This document shows, in pieces, positions 46,761 to 58,700 of a DNA stretch of 64,000 nucleotides; within the stretch, counting starts at the first letter, position 1, and each line of letters opens with the position of its first letter. This DNA comes from Nageia nagi (lineage: Eukaryota > Pinophyta). The translations under genes and the position numbers were made by a program. The stretch spans positions 133,362,001-133,426,000 of the forward strand of contig JBITNC010000001.1 in NCBI GenBank assembly GCA_050084985.1, read 5' to 3'. The notes beneath the pieces are model-generated. The model saw nothing but the letters and a program-made list of their open reading frames with translations. It ran no database searches and was not told the origin of the DNA.

Positions 46761-47952
46761 CTTCCCCTTAATGGAATATTATGATAAAGCAAAGAGAAGA
46801 AAGAGAGAGTAAGAGAGAGTTCTCTTCCATAGAGATACAATCAAATATGATACCATTTACATCTTTAAGAAAAAAGTAAGATCTTAGATTGATGCTCATT
46901 ACATTACCATTTGACAAAATGGTTTACAATACAATCATTAATAGTAACTAGTTTCATTGTATAAAGTAGTCATTCAACACAAGTTGACATGATGAGCCTC
47001 CATGAGCTTGCCCAATCGAAGTAGGTAACCTACATTCTTAAAAAAAAACCTGTAAGTTACAAGTACCTCATAAAAAAGATTAGTTAGATGCATCATATAA
47101 ATATTCATATCAACATAAGATAAATGACTCAAAGAATGCCATCCATAAACTAATCAATGGTGCACTATAATTCACCATGAAGATGCCAATCCAATGCTCA
47201 TAGTCACTTGCTATATAAAAATATGTGTTGATAAACATAAAAAATAGAGAATAAGAAAATACGAGTTCCTCACATATGGATAACCAAACAGTGCCAAAAT
47301 GCATATACTAATTCCTCACATATTGATAATTGAAATAGTGCTAGTAGAAGCTAAAATGTACCATAATTCCTCATATAAAGTGAACTAACCATGAAGGTGT
47401 ACAACATATGCTCAAAATTTGTACAAATAGTTCCTTACACAGAGTGAATTAACCATAAAGATATACATCATATGCTCAAAAAATGTATAACTAGTTTCTC
47501 ACGAAGCGAATTAAACATGAAGGTTTACATAAAGATCAACACTATACAGTCAAAATATTTTCTTAGGGATAAAGTTATCATCACAAATATGAATTCAAAA
47601 ATAATTCAACCTACCTAATATATTTTCTAATCTTGTAGAATTAGGCTTCAGGAAGGGGTTTAGTGAACAAATCAATGAAGTTTAATAATGATGAAAAATA
47701 TTGCAATTGAAGGATACCATACAAAACCTTCTTCTTGATAAAATAGGCTTAGATTTATACATGATTTGATCTTTGATAGAAAATAATATTATTTTCCAAA
47801 GCAATAGTTGTCTAATTATATAAAGAAATATGAGATGGGTAAGCTTGCTCATACCCAATTTCTTTCAAAATATGCCTCAACCAAATAGCTTCCTTGGCTA
47901 CAATTGACATTGCTCAATATTTTATTTTTGTAATGAAAAGAGAAATAGTAAA
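46761..47952 (-). other. 3' untranslated region of the decayed copia
   Basis: No gene. Read on the minus strand, it matches the plus-strand segment at about 44500-46210, for example CATATGTGAGGAACTCGTAT, a single copy of the CTTGGCATCTTCATG repeat, and an AAGGTAACCTACTT-like word. This shows the two copia elements belong to one family. Confidence 0.7.
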
Positions 47953-49677
47953 CTACTTCTTGGAAGCCCAAGAGATAGCACTTGAACCAATGCTAAAAAT
48001 ATAAGCAAAGGTTGATTTTTTGTCATCTCTATCTCTCCTATTAAAAGAATCTAAGTATCTTGAGAAAATAAACAAGAACAACTTGAAATACTTGAGATGT
48101 TCAACATATAATTTTTGCATAAATTGTACCATCATATTTATTGCAAAGGCAATATTTGGCCTAAAGATAGTCAAATAAAAAAGATTTTCTATTAATTTCT
48201 TATAAGCCATGGCAGTAGCCAACTGAGAGTTGGGGCTAATAGATAAAGTGATTTTAGGAGAGACTAGGATTTTTGCAGGTTTACGGTCCTTCATACCAAA
48301 CTTTTGCAAGATATTTGAGATATACTTGGATTGAATAAGTTAGGTATAATTTTTGTGTTAGTACATTTGCATACCAAGGTAGTAGTGCAAGAGACTAATA
48401 TCAATCATTTCAAAAGATACCTTGAGTTTGAATATGCACTCTTGAATGATTTTAACATTATTTTCTATTATTAAAAGATCATCCATATATAGAAGAATCA
48501 AGACCAAGTATTTCCCCTGATTGAGCACATATATATTAGTATCAGATAAGCACTTAGAAAACCCTATGTCATCAAAGTATCCTAAAATATTTATGTACCA
48601 AGCTTTAGGTGCTTACTTAAGTCCATACAAGGACTTATTTAGTTTGCACATAAATGACTCATTACCTTCCACAACAAACTCTTCTGGTTGGCTCATGTAG
48701 ATCTCCACATCTAATTCACCATTGAGAAAGGCACTCTTGACATCAAATTGAAAAACTTTCCATCCTTGAGCTACTGAAAGAGCAAGAATTAACCTGATAG
48801 CATAAGAATGTTTGCCATTGGAGTAAAGGTTTTCTCATGATCAACTTCGTGTTTCTAAGCAAAACTTTTGGCTACTGACCTTGCCTCGTATTTCTCAATT
48901 TCTCCAACTAAATTATATTTGACCTTGTAAATCCACTTATTACCAATCAAATTTCATTCATTGGGATAGAGAACCAAATTCCAAGTTTTATTTTCCATTA
49001 AAGCCTCATACTCTACTTTCATCGCTTCCATCCAGCACTCATGCTTCAAAGCTTTCTTGAAGGATGAAGGCTTATTCTTAATATCAATTTTTGCAAATAA
49101 GTATTTGTTTAAGATCATACTTCTATTTATCCTTTGTGTTAGAGAATTTTGCTCTTGAGGTTACTGATCCACACTAACATCCATCCAGCTAGGTGCAATA
49201 GGAGAGTCATCAAAATCATCTAGGTCTTCATAAGAAGTATATTTTTTAAGAAGTTCATTAAACTTTACATCTCTAGAGATTAACATTGCTTTGGAAGAAA
49301 GAGAGTAGAGCTTGTAATCTTTATGCTTATTTTCATAGCCCATAAAGATTTACTTTATGGATCTCTTATCCATATTCTTTTTTTTGTCATGACTAACAAA
49401 GGCATAAGCATTACACAAAAAACCCTAAAATGATATATGTTAGGTTTTTTTCTCGTCCATGCTTCATACATAGTTTTACCTTCAACTGCTTTCATAGAAC
49501 ACCTATTCATAATGTAGATTGCAGTATTCATAGTTTCATCCCATAAGATGGTAGAAAGATTTTTCAACATGCACCTTACCATTTTCTGAATGGTTCTATT
49601 CTTTATTTTAATAACATAATTTTTTTAAGGGGTGTAAGGGATCATGAACTACCTCCTAATCTCATAGTTGGTATAAT
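47953..49677 (-). pseudogene. copia integrase C-terminus, RT and RNase H, decayed
   Basis: The minus strand first gives an integrase tail with IKIKNRTIQKMVRCML (about 49563-49620) and FRVFC (49355-49582). A linker, ENKHKDYKLYSLSSKAMLISR (first 20 residues; 49161-49343), follows. Then comes RT with LDVKSAFLNGEL, LNKSLYGLK and LLYMDDLLI (about 48480-48750), and an RNase H region with RPNIAFAINMMVQFM and STFAYIFSIGSSAISWASKK (47953-48309). Stops and frame changes are frequent. The RT catalytic YMDD survives. Confidence 0.82.
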
Positions 49678-52200
49678 TGTAGACACTCAAAATAAACTCT
49701 ATCGTTAATTTAATAAATAAATAAATAAAATAAGTATTTTTTCTAATATATATCACATTAAAATAATTGTTGATTAAGATTGTGTAATATATGCACCGTG
49801 AACAATCTTAACCAAAGTAAATCAAGAACAAACTATGGGGATAGTTTGATCTCTGGAGAAGGCCGGTTCCTTATCTATTGGGCGTAGAAAAAGTAACAGG
49901 AAAGGAAATAAAAAGGAGTAGAGTGTGAGGAATTTAAGTAAAAGGCTTAGGGTAACAAGAGAGAAAGTAAAGGTGGATCACTAGTTCAGTGCGGGCTTTC
50001 ACAGTGTGTGAAACCTTGGCCTAAATCTAGTGTAGCAGCTACAGTACAAGCTCTCACTCTATAATAGTTTCCCAGCTTTACTCTACCATGTAGCAGACAT
50101 AGTTATACTAGCAACTCATAATTATCATTCAGGAAACAAGCCAAGCTGCCATGATGTAACCAAATTAAGAATGACAATTACGAGTGCTAGACAAGAAAGG
50201 TCAAGATGGTTTCATATTACTGATAAAAACTACAGGTCTTTGAGAACAAATGTAAAGAGCAATACTAGGTCTTCGAACCTTCTTTAATTTTATTTTCATA
50301 TACTTATACTGCAGTAATGACAGTTATAAGAATTGTAGAACAGAAATGTTTACAAAAATGGCTTCAAGATTCTAGCCTTCCTTTAACTGATACTGCCTAC
50401 ATACACCACTTGGTAGAATATTACAAAAATAGGGCAAATTGCAGATGATATAGCTTCTTGATAACTATGATCTGACCTCTCACTGGCCTCGTCTCTACAT
50501 TCCAGAATGCTCTACTTACCAACTCCAGCTATTTGATCATTCCTTGATGACCTCATCACTTTCGAGACCTAGTTTCATTCAAAATGTGAACATTGTTCTC
50601 CCCATGATGTCATCTTCATACTTTTGAAATGCTCTACTTACCAGCTCCGGCTATTTGATCACTCCTTGCTGACCTCACCATCTTCGAAACTTGAGCTTTT
50701 CCATAATTGAGCTTTATCATTTACTTCCAGAACACTTAATTTACATGCTCTGGCTTCTTCGATTATCTCTTGCTGACCTCACCATCTCTAGAACCTGGGC
50801 TTTTCCACAACTGAGTTTTATCATTTACTTTCAGAACACTTAATTTATGAGCTCTAGCTTCTTCGATTATCTCTTGCTGACCTCACCATCTTTGAAACTC
50901 GAGCTTTTCCACAACTGAGCTTTATCATTTACTTTCAGAACACTTAATTTATGGGCTCTGGCTTCTTTGATTATCTCTTGCTGACCTCACCTCTTTCAAA
51001 ACCCAGGCTTTTCCACAACTGAGCTTTATCCTTTCTTCTATGATGTCATCATTTCATTCTGGAACGCTTTATCTACTGACTCTGGCCTATTTTGTTTGCT
51101 CCAGAAAAACTCCCGGGGATCTTAAAATGAACTCATGATTGCAAGTAAAGTACATCAGGGCTTCAATAAAGAATTTATTATGTATTATAACTCCTTATAA
51201 AAGCATTAAATAGGATTTAAAATTATATTATCAGATCAATCTTTTCGAACATGTATAAAACAAGTGGTCTTATGACCCTTATCATTAAAAAATGACCATA
51301 GAGCGACCATTCTAATGTTAATATATAATCGCTAAAAAATTGGTGATGATCCGAGACGATCATCGATGATCTCTCAGGATCGTTGACGATCCATGAACAG
51401 TTAAATAATAAACAAATCTAAGCCTGGAATAGCCTAGTATGTATAATTTGTAATCATGGATACAGATGGAAGATAACAACACCTCAAAATTTAGTTCGAG
51501 AGGTTACCTGGAATCTTGGGATGTCAAAACAAATGAATAACAAACCTTGAAGCTTATAAATTGAAGCTTTGTACATGAACAAAGGGACCCAATCTGACTG
51601 TAGCGAAGCTCTATCGAAATCAAATCAGGAGATTATTAGCAAAAGGTTGTAAGCTTGATCAATTGCAAATCTCATATCAAATATATTTCCATATTATGTT
51701 ATTCATTTGTTGATTAATATGTATGAACAGGTATGCTTTTGATGCTTCGTTCATTTTCTGTGTGCAGGGTCAATACAGAAAAAGAACGACGGAAGTAATC
51801 ATGAAAGAGAACAACAAGGAATAGACAAAAACACTTCAAAATTTTGTGAAGATTACTCCAGTACATACAGAGCCGATCGTCGATGATTCAAAGATCGATC
51901 GACGGTGATTCATTAGATCGATAACAAAGGCCAAAGGTTTACAATGAACATAATGATGGCATAGAGAATGTAGAGTTGTGCTTCAATCGTTACCAATCCG
52001 CACTGATTGTTACCAATTCACAACGATCGTTGTCAATGCTGATTACAACAGATCAATAAAAACTCGCTTTTTGTATTCAAATACTTTAGAACATAATATC
52101 ATTATTATTATTGATGTGTATTTTCAAATATGTTCATGATTAATTATGTTGAATGATTTATCTGTCTAAATTGCATTTTAGGTTCATAATTTGATATACA
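49678..52200 (+). repeat. 2.5-kb 5' LTR of a Tat-like gypsy element
   Basis: It begins TGTAGACACTC and ends TTTGATATACA. On its left it cuts the integrase of the minus-strand copia. A primer-like site, leader and gag follow on the right. The 3' LTR is not in the window, so boundaries rest on the termini and the abrupt loss of copia coding at 49678. It holds a 104-bp repeat array (50520-51070) and several CGATCG-type palindromes (51340-51930). Confidence 0.78.
50520..51070 (+). repeat. about five 104-bp repeats in the Tat-like LTR
   Basis: Repeats are marked by a TTTGAT or TTCGAT word, CTTGCTGACCTCACC, a GAGCTTTTCCACAACTGAGC word and TCAGAACACTTAATTTA. Marker positions are 50535, 50657, 50761, 50865 and 50969, giving spacings of 122, 104, 104 and 104. 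Confidence 0.85.
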
Positions 52201-52205
52201 TAATC

Positions 52206-52220
52206 TGGCGTTAGGAGGGC
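52206..52220 (+). promoter_or_regulatory. putative primer binding site
   Basis: TGGCGTTAGGAGGGC begins five bases after the LTR. TGG at this place is expected, and TGGCG openings are known for gypsy elements primed by tRNAs other than initiator-Met. I cannot name the tRNA. Confidence 0.5.
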
Positions 52221-52970
52221 CCCTTGCATGCATTTTAGAAAATTGAAGCAAAAATAGGATCAATTGCATATTGTTTTGGTTTTATTTTTAAATCTGTTTG
52301 CATCTTGTGGAAATACATACTAACTTACTCTGTTTGATCTGTTGCTTTATTTTTGTTTTCTATGTTCTCTGGATCATCGACGATCGTACTATAGTCAACA
52401 ACGATCGATGTGAAATCATCAACGATCTCTGAAAAACCGGTATGTTTTCTAATCTAATCTAAATATAGTAAGTGTAATTATATATTTAAAATGACAGTAT
52501 GTAAAACTGTGTGTGATCTCTCTGCTTAACGAGTTGGATGTCACTACCAACCGTTAATTCTTACTTCTTTGTAACCACCGACATAATGCACTTGAAACCA
52601 TAGACCTAGTTACACTTGGAAGTGATGACCAAGGTAACTTTCCTTTAGGTAGGAGTCAAAAAAGAGACTCATCTAGAACCAAGCCAGAAGCCATAGAAAC
52701 TTGCAAATGTTAGAATTTCCCAACCTACCTTGTTTAACACTTGACTAGTCAAAACAAACTAGGAAAATTAAAAAGATTAAAAATAAACAACCCATATCGT
52801 TCATTTAATTTAGACATTAAAAATATGCGAAAAAGTTAAAAAAGATAAGCACATCGTTAAAAGTAAGTTTGCATATAGGATGTTTGTGCATTAAATTGTT
52901 TTCTCGAAAATATAATCTAAAAGATAAAAATAGAGTTTCTTGTTTACGATGTTTGTTTATGATATTTAAA
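52221..52970 (+). other. leader of the Tat-like element
   Basis: No gene. It contains another cluster of CGACGATCG-like words at about 52370-52435. Confidence 0.5.
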
Positions 52971-55669
52971 ATGGTTCAAACTAGAAGTATGACCGCTAAG
53001 AAAATGTGAGAACATCCATTTGAAATACAAGAAATAGATTCAGACAACATGGATTTGATAGAATATTCAGTTAGGAGGCCACCTCCTTTAGATGAATCAA
53101 ATTCATGGGTAGTTCGTTATATAGGTAAAGATGGTGATTATGGTTATAATCAATCTAGATCATAAAGACAAATTATAGATAATCCTATCGCAAGGAATGG
53201 AATGCAAGTGTTAGATGAAGAATTGATTGAAATTCATCGTCGCCTAGCTAATCATAGGGGTATTCCTAAGACATCTTTTAGTTTATCGGGAGATGTAGAA
53301 AAAATAGACCAAAAACTTGATAACCTAGAAATTGACGAGGCTAAATCTCGGGTCGGAACCATAGCAGTACCACAGACTAAGCCATATAAAATTAAATATG
53401 AAAGAATCAATCGTCAATTATCAGATGGTCAAAGAGTCAGTTCTTCAATTCAAAAGGAGGGATCTTCTTTTTCTTTTGAATTAGGAAGAAAGGAAGCATC
53501 AATAAAACAAATGGAAAAATCTTATTCCACAAAAGAAGGATCAAATAGAAGGACCTCTAAGTTTAAAATAGAAGAGATACCTTCTTATGAAGAACTACAA
53601 AAATGACAATTATATAAAACAATAGCTGGTAAAAGATTCACGAAAGTATATGCTGAGAATATTAAAAGGGTTACAGACATGCAATATATCCTAGAGGAAG
53701 AAAAAATAAAAGTCGATGAACTTATTAAATTGCAAGAACAAGAGGATAAATTAAAAGAAATGGAAGATAAATTTCTTAGAGATAAAAGGAGATTCATAGA
53801 ACAAGAACAAGCAAATAAAGAAAGAAACGAGTTCTTGGAACAAGAAAAGAAAAAGCTTCATAGAGAGCACGAGATTCAACTTTGTTTACAAGAATTACAA
53901 CTTAAAGAATTAGAAAACGAAAAAATAAAAAGGGAACAATACCTACGTATGGAGAAAGAAAAACAAATACAGTGGGATGAATATCAAAAAATAAGGAATT
54001 TGAAACCAGAAACTCCTGAAGGAAGTCAAATACAAAGATATCGAGATCCTTATTTAGATAAATAAGAAACGCTGGATAGAGAGATAGCCATTTTATTACA
54101 AAAGGAAATGGAAAAGGAATTAGAACTTCAAAAATTATATGATAAACAAAAGCGAGATTCTATTAAAAGTTGGGTTGAACAAACCCAAAATCAAACAAGA
54201 CAGCCTGATTATAAGGGAAAAGATCTACATGAGAAAGGGATATCCCAAAAACCTCCTAGAATCCTATTCCGCGATGACATTCACCTCTTAAAATATTACC
54301 TCCACCACTGTTAGAAATTCCTTCTGACTATGAGTCTTACATTTCAAGATCAATTTCGAAAAAGGATCCAAATACTCGGAGATATCATAGGCACACTCAA
54401 GGTCATAGAACCGATAAAGAATTAGAAAACTTTATGAAGGATTTTATAAATCGAGAAATGAATGTTCAAGGACTTCAAAAGTTAAATTACAAGAATATTT
54501 GCAATGAACCTATTCATCCAAGTGTTCCAAAAAAGAAACTACCATATAGGTTTGAATTTTCTAAAATAGAGCCATTTAAAGGAAGAGAAGACCCCAAAGA
54601 ACACTTGAGGAAATTTACATTTTCTAGTTATCAAATAGCCAATGATGACTCATTAATGTTACGTATATTTCCTATGACACTCGCAGGCCAAGATTTGGAT
54701 TGGTATAACAGTTTACCTATACATAGTTTATATACGTTCGAACAATTGGCTAATCAATTTCTTGAACATTTTAGAATCAATATTAAAGAAAGATCTTCAA
54801 TTACTAATCTTACGAGATTGCAACAATTTCCTGATGAAACCATACAAGATTACATCTCAAGATGGCGGGCTATACTCACTAGTATGCCTTATACAATACC
54901 ACAAGAAGAATTGGTTAAATTATTTAGCCAAAGCTGTTTAAGACCAATAGCTAGTGTTCTCCAAATTCAACAACATAAAACTTTTGAAGAAGCTATTGCT
55001 CAGGCAGTAGTTATAGAAAGAGTTAAAATTCAAGATGGAGAGCTAAAACTGAAGAAAAAAGAATACAAAAAAGGTAATCAAAATGAGAACATTAGTAAAC
55101 AACCACAAAATAATCAAATAGCTACAACAGAAAATTGTGGTCCTTCTTCAAAAATAGAAGAAAGTGTTGAACCTAAACCTAAAAGAAATTTTACCTCATT
55201 ATCAGAACCATTAGCCGAAATACTTAAAAAATTATGTGATAATGGTATGATTACATTACCTGATATAAGGCCTAAACATCCTAATGCTAAAGAAAGTAAA
55301 TGGTATAAGGAGAATGAATTTTGTGCTTATCATAGGCAAAAGGGACATAATACAAATAGATGTCGAACTTTACAGCACAAAGTTCAAGACTTGATAGATA
55401 ATCGAAAGATAGATATGGATAATCTTGTTGTGCCTTCAAATCAAAATTTAGGGATATATCAAAACCCCTTACCTTCACATCAGGTTAATAATGTGGCAAC
55501 TATCCCAAATCAACTGAACTATACATGGGATAATAAGGATATACCGTTTATAGGAACTATAGATGATTCAATACATATAATTGGTATAGCCACAAGAGCA
55601 CAACAATATCAGAATAAACAGGATAATCCTCAGAAAAATCAATCAATATCAAACCCAATTAATATATAA
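52971..55669 (+). pseudogene. Tat-like gag with long coiled-coil N-terminal region
   Basis: Starts MVQTRSMTAKK at 52971 and keeps one frame to 54312 despite stops at 53007, 53163, 53604 and 54063. It shifts once before 54434, then stays open to 55667. Residues from 53640 to 54310 are very rich in E, K and Q in heptad-like order (EDKLKEMEDKFLRDKRR), so a long coiled coil precedes the gag core. The core has FSKIEPFKGREDPKEHL, LAGQDLDWY and ERSSITNL. The zinc knuckle reads CAYHRQKGHNTNRC (about 55320), followed by VQDLIDNRKI, a combination I associate with Tat/Ogre gag. It is not functional. Confidence 0.85.
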
Positions 55670-55732
55670 CCTATACCTCCTTCGCAGCAACCTAAAGTTT
55701 CGATAAAAGGTGTTCTTCAACGATAGTTAAAA

Positions 55733-58700
55733 ATGTCTCCAGTAAAGATGACTTTATTTGAATTATTACAACAGTATGAGAGTTATAGGGAAGCTATGAA
55801 TCAAATTCTACAAGAAATTCAAGTGGATATTAGTAACACCAATAACTTCATTTCAATAGTTGAAAGTTTGAAAATATCTCAACAACCTAGTATCACCTTC
55901 TACGAACAAGAAAAATTAAATAACGATGGACTAGGCGGACTTGATCCACCCTTACATATAATCGGTAAGGTAGATGGAAAATTATTTAAAAGAATTTTAA
56001 TAGATGAGGGTTCAGCCATAAATATAATTTCAGACGCTGCATATAAAAAGCTGAATTTACTAGAATCAATTACTTAGCTCCTTCTTTGCAAATTAGAGCT
56101 TTTAATGATGCAGTGTGTTCAACCTTGGGATCGATAGTGCTGCCAATTACAGTAGGTGCTAAAACTGTCCAAACTTTATTACATATAATTGAAGGAAATA
56201 TTATACAATATAATGTTCTTTTAGGACGTCCATGGATTAGAGAAATGCAATGTGTTCCATCAACTTATCATGGATGTTTAAAGTACATCTACAAGGATAA
56301 AGTTCATTGTGTGTTTAAAGACCCAGATCCTTATTCACATTGTAATTTAATTTTTGATACAAATGAAGTGACATTACCATCTCCTAATCTATCAACTATC
56401 TTAATGAACAAAAATATGAATCAATCTGAAGTCATAAAAGTAAAAAATGATATAGTTATACAAGATAAAGATACTTGGGAAAAAGTTGCTAAAACTTTAG
56501 ATGAAAAGCATGGAGCGTCTTCATCAAAACAAGTAAATACTACATATAATACTAACTCATCCGATATATATCCAGTAAAGATTAAATTAATGGATTTAGG
56601 GATGGGAGAATATGACGTAGATGATGTAGTATTTAGTATACCTTCATCATAAGAAATGGGAAGATTATCTGAATCACCTAGTGTGATGGGACAAATAGTG
56701 CCTTTAGGAGAAGTACCTAATCAGACAATGTTCATCTATGCGGGAATAGTAGATCCTATATCAACAATATCCAATCAAATATATGAAGGATATTTCAATA
56801 ATGATATGAAATATTTATCGCCATGTTCAAGAACATTTGTCTTAAACTATTTTAACAAATGTAATTGGCAAGGACGAGGATTGGGTCGATATTAACAAGG
56901 TCCCCGAGAAATAATTGAATTACAATACCAATATCCCACTGATAAAAGTGGATTAGGTTATAAGAATGGATATAAAAATCTTGATAAATTAGGAAGTTTA
57001 GAAGAAGAAAATTTGGATTATAACGAAGAAATCTTAGAGAAAAAATCCATAATACAAGAAGTTGCTGATATAAGTGAAGGACAATTAAGTGAAATGGATG
57101 TCTTAGAAGGTGTCGAAAGGCTCTTTATTAATAATATTGAGCCACTCTAGAGTCATTTGGGTTTACCAAGACATATACAAGAAAAAATAAATAAAAATGT
57201 CGAATCATCAATCGTTTCATATGCATGTATACCATCGGTAAATATGGTTACAATAAAAGAAAATGATATTGAAGATCAAAATAATGAACGAATAGATGAA
57301 GTTAACGAAAATCAAAATTTAATCAAAATAATAGCCAATACTTCTACAGATGAAATGATTGCTGATTTCTCTCTTATATCATCTAATCCTTCGGTACATG
57401 AATTCAAAAATGTAAATCACATACTTGGTTCCTATGAAAGTCAAGTATGCACGAATGAACAAACTCAAGAATATGATGAAGAATATAGTGTTAATGACAA
57501 TAGCTGGATACCAGTACCAAATCAATTAGAAGAAGGGTCGCATATGCTTACTGAAAAGGTTTTAGAAATAAATATTAGTAATGATCCTCAAAATCCTAAA
57601 ATTATTCAATTAGGAGAAAACCTCACTGAAAATGAACAAGAAAAAATTATAACCTTATTAAAAGAACGAGAAAAGGTATTTGCATGGTCATATGCAGACA
57701 TGCCCGGGATAGATCCTAAATTAGTACTACATAATTTAGCATTAAAGCCTGATGCTAAACCCGTTAAACAAAAATTATGTAAGATGCATCCTACTATAGC
57801 ATTAATGGTAAAAGAAGAACTCCAAAAATTATTAGAAGCCAAATTTATACAACCTATAGATTATTCAGATTGGATATCTAATATGGTACCTATGAAAAAA
57901 CCAAGTGGAAAAATAAGAATATGCACAGATTTTCATGATCTTAATAAATCTTTTCCTAAAGATGATTTCCCACTACCTAGCATTGATAATTTGGTAGATT
58001 CAACAGCAGGACATGATATGTTATCATTGATGGACGGGTTTTCTGGTTATAATCAAATAAAAATATCTACTGAAGATCAACATAAAACAACTTTTATAAC
58101 TCCTTGGGGTACCTTTTGTTATAAAGTTATGCCTTTTAGATTGAAAAATGCCGGGGCAACTTATCAAAGAGCTATGACTTATATATTCCATGACTATATG
58201 CATGACATAGTAGAAGATTATGTCGATGATTTGTTGGTTAGATCTAAATATCGAGTAGATCATGGAAAAGATCTAATTAAAGTCTTAGATAGATTATTAG
58301 AACATAAAGTAAGGTTAAATCCAAAAAAATGTGTTTTTGGTATAACTTAAGGGAAATTATTAGGATTTATTGAGTCTCGACGAGGAATTGAAATAGATCC
58401 TAGTAAAGTGAAGGCAATAGTAGATATGCCACCTCCTGCAAATCTAAAACAATCACAGAGTTTACAAGGTAAGTTACAAGCCATTAGAAGGTTTATAGCT
58501 CAACTTTCTGATAAATGTAAACCATTTACAAAATTTTTAAAAAGGGGATAGAATATCATTGGGGCAAAGAGCAACAAGATGCATTCGATGAAATTAAAAG
58601 ATATTTATTATCTCCTCCTGTCTTAAGTCCACCAAGAAAAGATGTACCTTTTTTGTTATATATTTCAGCTACTGAAACCGCTTTAGGGACAATGCTTGCT

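Larger units (their letters stand above)
37838..49677 (-). mobile_element. Ty1/copia element, decayed, split by a nested relative and cut by a gypsy LTR
   Basis: The minus-strand element has a 3' LTR in two pieces (37838-38353 and 46695-46760) because an 8.3-kb plus-strand relative inserted into it. Its pol remains at 47953-49677 and stops abruptly in the integrase core at 49678, where another element's LTR begins. Its 5' half should lie beyond the right edge of the window. Bases 46761-47952 are its 3' untranslated part, which is homologous to the 3' part of the nested relative. Confidence 0.82.
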
